From: Collinsella aerofaciens
GTDB lineage: Bacteria > Actinomycetota > Coriobacteriia > Coriobacteriales > Coriobacteriaceae
DNA: 25,828 nucleotides
Assembly: GCA_905213725.1 (NCBI GenBank)
Contig: CAJMJM010000014.1
Coordinates: 1 to 25,828, forward strand
Direction: 5' to 3'
Below, in pieces: positions 23,156 through 25,828 of this stretch (position 1 is its first letter; each line of letters opens with the position of its first letter). The notes below the pieces were generated by a model that was not told the origin of the DNA, searched no databases, and saw only the letters and a program-made list of their open reading frames with translations. Both the position numbers and the translations under genes were made by a program.

Positions 23156-25518
23156 GGATTCTCAAGCTCTTTAAAAAACATATCCTGGCACTGTTCGCAG
23201 CTATCGTACTTATCGTAATCAGCTGCAACGCCGATCTGGCGCTGCCTACCTATATGAGCGACATCGTCGACGTGGGCGTGCAGCAAGGCGGCATCGCCTC
23301 GCCCGTGCCCGACACCATTCGCGCCGAATCGCTCGACGACCTCGAACTCTTCATGAGCTCCAAGGACGCCAAGGCTGTGGAGGCCGTGTTTAGCAAGGCT
23401 GACAAAAACGGCATTCGAACGTACAAGGGCACCGAGGAGGAGCGCGCCGACGGCGGCAAGATTGCCGACATCATGAGCCTGCCTGAGACCGTCGTCCTTT
23501 CGTTCAACCAGGGCATCGATGCCGACTCCATGGGCGACATGATGGGCACGTCCGGTGAGAAAGACAACAGCGGCGCTCAGGCCATGCCCACCCCCGAGCA
23601 GATGGCGGCAATGACGCCCGAGCAGCTCGCCGAGATGCAGCAGAAGGCCGCAGCGGCGCAGAGCATGCAAAAGCAGATCAACGCCGACAACAGCAAGCTC
23701 ACCATGCAGCACCTGCGCCTAGACGAAGAAGGCGGACATATCGCTCAGAGCAAACTCATCGAGGGCGCCAACGATATGGCGGACAAAATGGGTTCCATGT
23801 CGGGCTCCATCGTGACCCAACGCGCCGTGAGCTATGTACAGGACGAGTACAAGGCACAGGGCATCGACCCCGCCGATGTGCAGAACGCCTACCTGAGCCG
23901 CATGGCGACCACTATGTTTGGGCTGTGCCTGGTGTCGCTCGTCGCCACCATCCTGACCGGTGCCGTGGCTTCGCGCACCGCCTGCTCCATCGCCCGCGAC
24001 CTGCGTCGCGAGACCTTCAACAAGGTTATGCACTTCTCGCCGGCCGAAGTGGGCAAGTTTAGCCAGGCCTCGCTCATTACCCGCTGCACCAACGACATTC
24101 AGCAGATCCAGATGGCCGCAACCCTGTTTATCCGCATGTGCCTGATGGCCCCCGTCATGGGCATCGTCGCCGTCATGCGCGTCCTGGCCAACCACACCGG
24201 CCTGGAGTGGACCATCGCCGTGGCCATCATCGCGGTTTCGGCCGTTGTCGGCGTGCTCATGGGCCTCACCATGCCCAAGTTCAAAAAGATGCAGAGCTTT
24301 GTGGACCGCGTGAACCTTACCGCCCGCGAGCTGCTCGACGGCCTTATGCCCATCCGCTCGTTCAACCGTGAGGAGCATGAGCTCGAGCGTTTTGACAAGG
24401 CTTCGCTCGACCTGATGACCACGCAGCTCTACACCAACCGCGCCATGAGCTTCATGATGCCGCTCATGATGCTCGTCATGAACTGCATCACCGTGCTTAT
24501 CGTCTGGTTTGGCGCGCAGGGCGTGTCCGACGGCGTGATGCAGGTCGGCAACATGATGGCGTTCATCTCCTACACTATGCAGATCGTCATGGCGTTTATG
24601 ATCCTCACCATGGTTTCGGTCATCCTGCCCCGTGCCGAGGTCGCAGCCGAGCGCGTAGATGAGGTCATCACCTGCCCCACGAGCATCAACGACCCTGCCT
24701 CGCCCAAACTGCCCGCTGCCAGCGCGCCGCGCGGCGAGCTCACCTTCCGTGACGTGAGCTTCCAGTATCCCGATGCCCGCGCCGACGTCATTAGCGGCGT
24801 AAACTTCACCACGCACGCCGGCCAGATGCTCGGCATCATTGGTTCCACGGGCTCGGGCAAGTCCACGCTCGTGCAGCTGATTCCGCGCCTGTACGACGTC
24901 ACGGGCGGCAGCATTTCGCTCGACGGCATCGACGTGCGCGACATGACCCTTTCCGAGCTGCGCCGCCGCATCGGTTATATTCCGCAGCAGGGTCGTCTGT
25001 TCTCGGGTACCGTCGAGAGCAACCTCAAGTTTGCCGGCGACATGGTGAGTGACGAGGATATGCGCCAGGCAGCACGCGTCGCCCAGGCGGAAGACTTTAT
25101 CGCCGAGCGCGAGGGCGGCTACGACTCCCCCATCAGCCAGGGCGGCTCCAATGTCTCGGGCGGTCAGCGCCAACGCCTGGCCATCGCCCGCGCATTGGCC
25201 AAAAAGCCCGAGGTCGTGGTGTTCGATGACTCGTTTAGCGCCCTCGACTACAAGACCGACGCGCGCCTGCGCGAGGAGCTGGCAAAAAACGTTACCGACG
25301 CCGCACTCGTGGTCGTAGCCCAGCGCATCGCGACCATCATGCACGCCGACCAGATCATCGTGCTCGACGACGGCCACGTAGTGGGCACCGGCACGCACGA
25401 GGAGCTGCTGCGCAGCTGCCCGGCGTACCTGGAGATCGCACAGTCGCAGCTTTCCGCCGAGGAGCTGGGGCTTACCCAAAAAGAAATTGCAGCCGTCATG
25501 GAAGGAGGCGAGCGCTAA
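23152..25518 (+). CDS. ABC exporter half-transporter with degenerate ATPase site and large outer loop
   Basis: A 788-residue fused membrane and ATPase protein, probably one half of a heterodimeric type IV exporter with the next gene. TM1 is about residues 10-30. Residues ~40-245 form an unusually large insertion before TM2, predicted outside the cell, with a Met/Gln/Ala-rich helical stretch near 144-178. The nucleotide domain has Walker A GSTGSGKST (564-572) and signature NVSGGQ (667-672). Walker B FDD has Asp693 where the catalytic Glu is expected, and the H-loop has Gln724 (VAQRIAT) instead of His. These changes mark the degenerate partner in known heterodimers such as BmrC/D or TM287/288. 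The GTG start overlaps the marR TGA, with AGGAGA upstream. Substrate unknown. Confidence 0.92.
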   Translation: MRILKLFKKHILALFAAIVLIVISCNADLALPTYMSDIVDVGVQQGGIASPVPDTIRAESLDDLELFMSSKDAKAVEAVFSKADKNGIRTYKGTEEERADGGKIADIMSLPETVVLSFNQGIDADSMGDMMGTSGEKDNSGAQAMPTPEQMAAMTPEQLAEMQQKAAAAQSMQKQINADNSKLTMQHLRLDEEGGHIAQSKLIEGANDMADKMGSMSGSIVTQRAVSYVQDEYKAQGIDPADVQNAYLSRMATTMFGLCLVSLVATILTGAVASRTACSIARDLRRETFNKVMHFSPAEVGKFSQASLITRCTNDIQQIQMAATLFIRMCLMAPVMGIVAVMRVLANHTGLEWTIAVAIIAVSAVVGVLMGLTMPKFKKMQSFVDRVNLTARELLDGLMPIRSFNREEHELERFDKASLDLMTTQLYTNRAMSFMMPLMMLVMNCITVLIVWFGAQGVSDGVMQVGNMMAFISYTMQIVMAFMILTMVSVILPRAEVAAERVDEVITCPTSINDPASPKLPAASAPRGELTFRDVSFQYPDARADVISGVNFTTHAGQMLGIIGSTGSGKSTLVQLIPRLYDVTGGSISLDGIDVRDMTLSELRRRIGYIPQQGRLFSGTVESNLKFAGDMVSDEDMRQAARVAQAEDFIAEREGGYDSPISQGGSNVSGGQRQRLAIARALAKKPEVVVFDDSFSALDYKTDARLREELAKNVTDAALVVVAQRIATIMHADQIIVLDDGHVVGTGTHEELLRSCPAYLEIAQSQLSAEELGLTQKEIAAVMEGGER

Positions 25519-25828
25519 TGGCAGACGAGACCAAGACTCAGATTCCCAAGCCCACCCGCCAGCGTGGTCCCATGGGCCGCATGGGTGGCATGCGCCGCGG
25601 CGAAAAGGCCAAGGACTTTAAGGGCACCATGAGGCAGCTGCTCGGCTATATCGGCCAGCACAAGATTGCCGTGTTTGCCGCCGTCGCCTTTGCCGTGTGC
25701 TCGGTCATCTTTAACATTGTGGGACCCAAGGTGCTCGGCCAGGTTACGACCAAGCTGTTCGAAGGCCTGGTCGCAAAGGTCAACGGTACCGGCGACGGTG
25801 ACTTTGACTGGATCGCCAAGACGCTCGG
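25518..25828 (+). CDS. Second ABC exporter half-transporter (partial, 5' part)
   Basis: The first 103 residues of a gene that runs off the window. The start ATG shares one base with the stop of the preceding gene (TAATG), and AAGGAGG lies at 25502-25508, so it is tightly coupled. The N-terminus is basic and Gly/Met/Arg-rich (RQRGPMGRMGGMRRGEKAKDF, split by window reading at residues 15-34). TM1 follows (IAVFAAVAFAVCSVIFNIVGP), then KVLGQVTTKLFEGL, a typical beginning of a type IV exporter. It is expected to supply the canonical catalytic Glu and the H-loop His missing from its partner, but that part is outside the window. Confidence 0.88.
   Translation, partial: MADETKTQIPKPTRQRGPMGRMGGMRRGEKAKDFKGTMRQLLGYIGQHKIAVFAAVAFAVCSVIFNIVGPKVLGQVTTKLFEGLVAKVNGTGDGDFDWIAKTL

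Overview
The window looks like a chromosomal segment of a high-GC, obligately fermentative actinobacterium of the Coriobacteriia, most like Collinsella. This rests on the strong GC-rich third-position bias (which also gives the long antisense open frames), the gene repertoire (formate-producing glycyl radical metabolism, PTS sucrose/fructan use, heterodimeric ABC exporter) and the large palindromic spacers. It is an inference; there is no rRNA marker here. No tRNA, rRNA, CRISPR array, transposase or phage gene was seen.

Layout. (1) 1-5402: the tail of an unknown membrane protein, then an aspartate-family amino-acid cluster. lysC (aspartokinase) and asd (aspartate-semialdehyde dehydrogenase) lie on the minus strand, divergent from thrC (threonine synthase) and thrB (homoserine kinase) on the plus strand. 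Homoserine dehydrogenase is not in the window. A 112-bp two-level palindrome sits between thrC and thrB and ends right at the thrB ribosome-binding site. (2) About 5400-8850: a lower-GC accessory islet with a second large palindrome, a small XRE regulator divergent from a membrane protein with Cys/His repeats, and a DUF3990 + helix-turn-helix pair resembling a toxin-antitoxin module, preceded by a 19-bp-arm inverted repeat. (3) 8882-13572, minus strand: engB/ysxC GTPase, MTA/SAH nucleosidase, a membrane-anchored class A beta-lactamase-fold serine hydrolase, the pyruvate formate-lyase activating enzyme (pflA) and a DegV protein. (4) 13849-19467, minus strand: a sucrose/fructo-oligosaccharide locus made of a LacI regulator, a divergent GH32-type enzyme, a PTS EIIBC and a canonical GH32 sucrose-6-phosphate hydrolase, with two perfect AAAACGTTTT operator candidates. 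(5) 19768-22156, minus strand: a pyruvate formate-lyase divided into two genes, a 683-residue catalytic chain carrying the Cys-Cys pair and a separate 83-residue chain carrying the glycyl-radical loop. (6) 22706-25828, plus strand: a MarR regulator translationally coupled to a two-gene ABC exporter whose second gene runs off the end.

How the genes fit together. Sucrose or fructan fragments would enter through EIIBC as phosphosugars, be split by the GH32 enzymes, and feed glycolysis. Pyruvate would be cleaved by the split PFL to acetyl-CoA and formate after radical installation by PflA. The thr/lys genes draw on aspartate.

The most notable signals are the naturally split PFL, and a family of roughly 120-140 bp double-stem palindromes in which two short boxes are conserved while the flanking stems differ in sequence but stay self-complementary.
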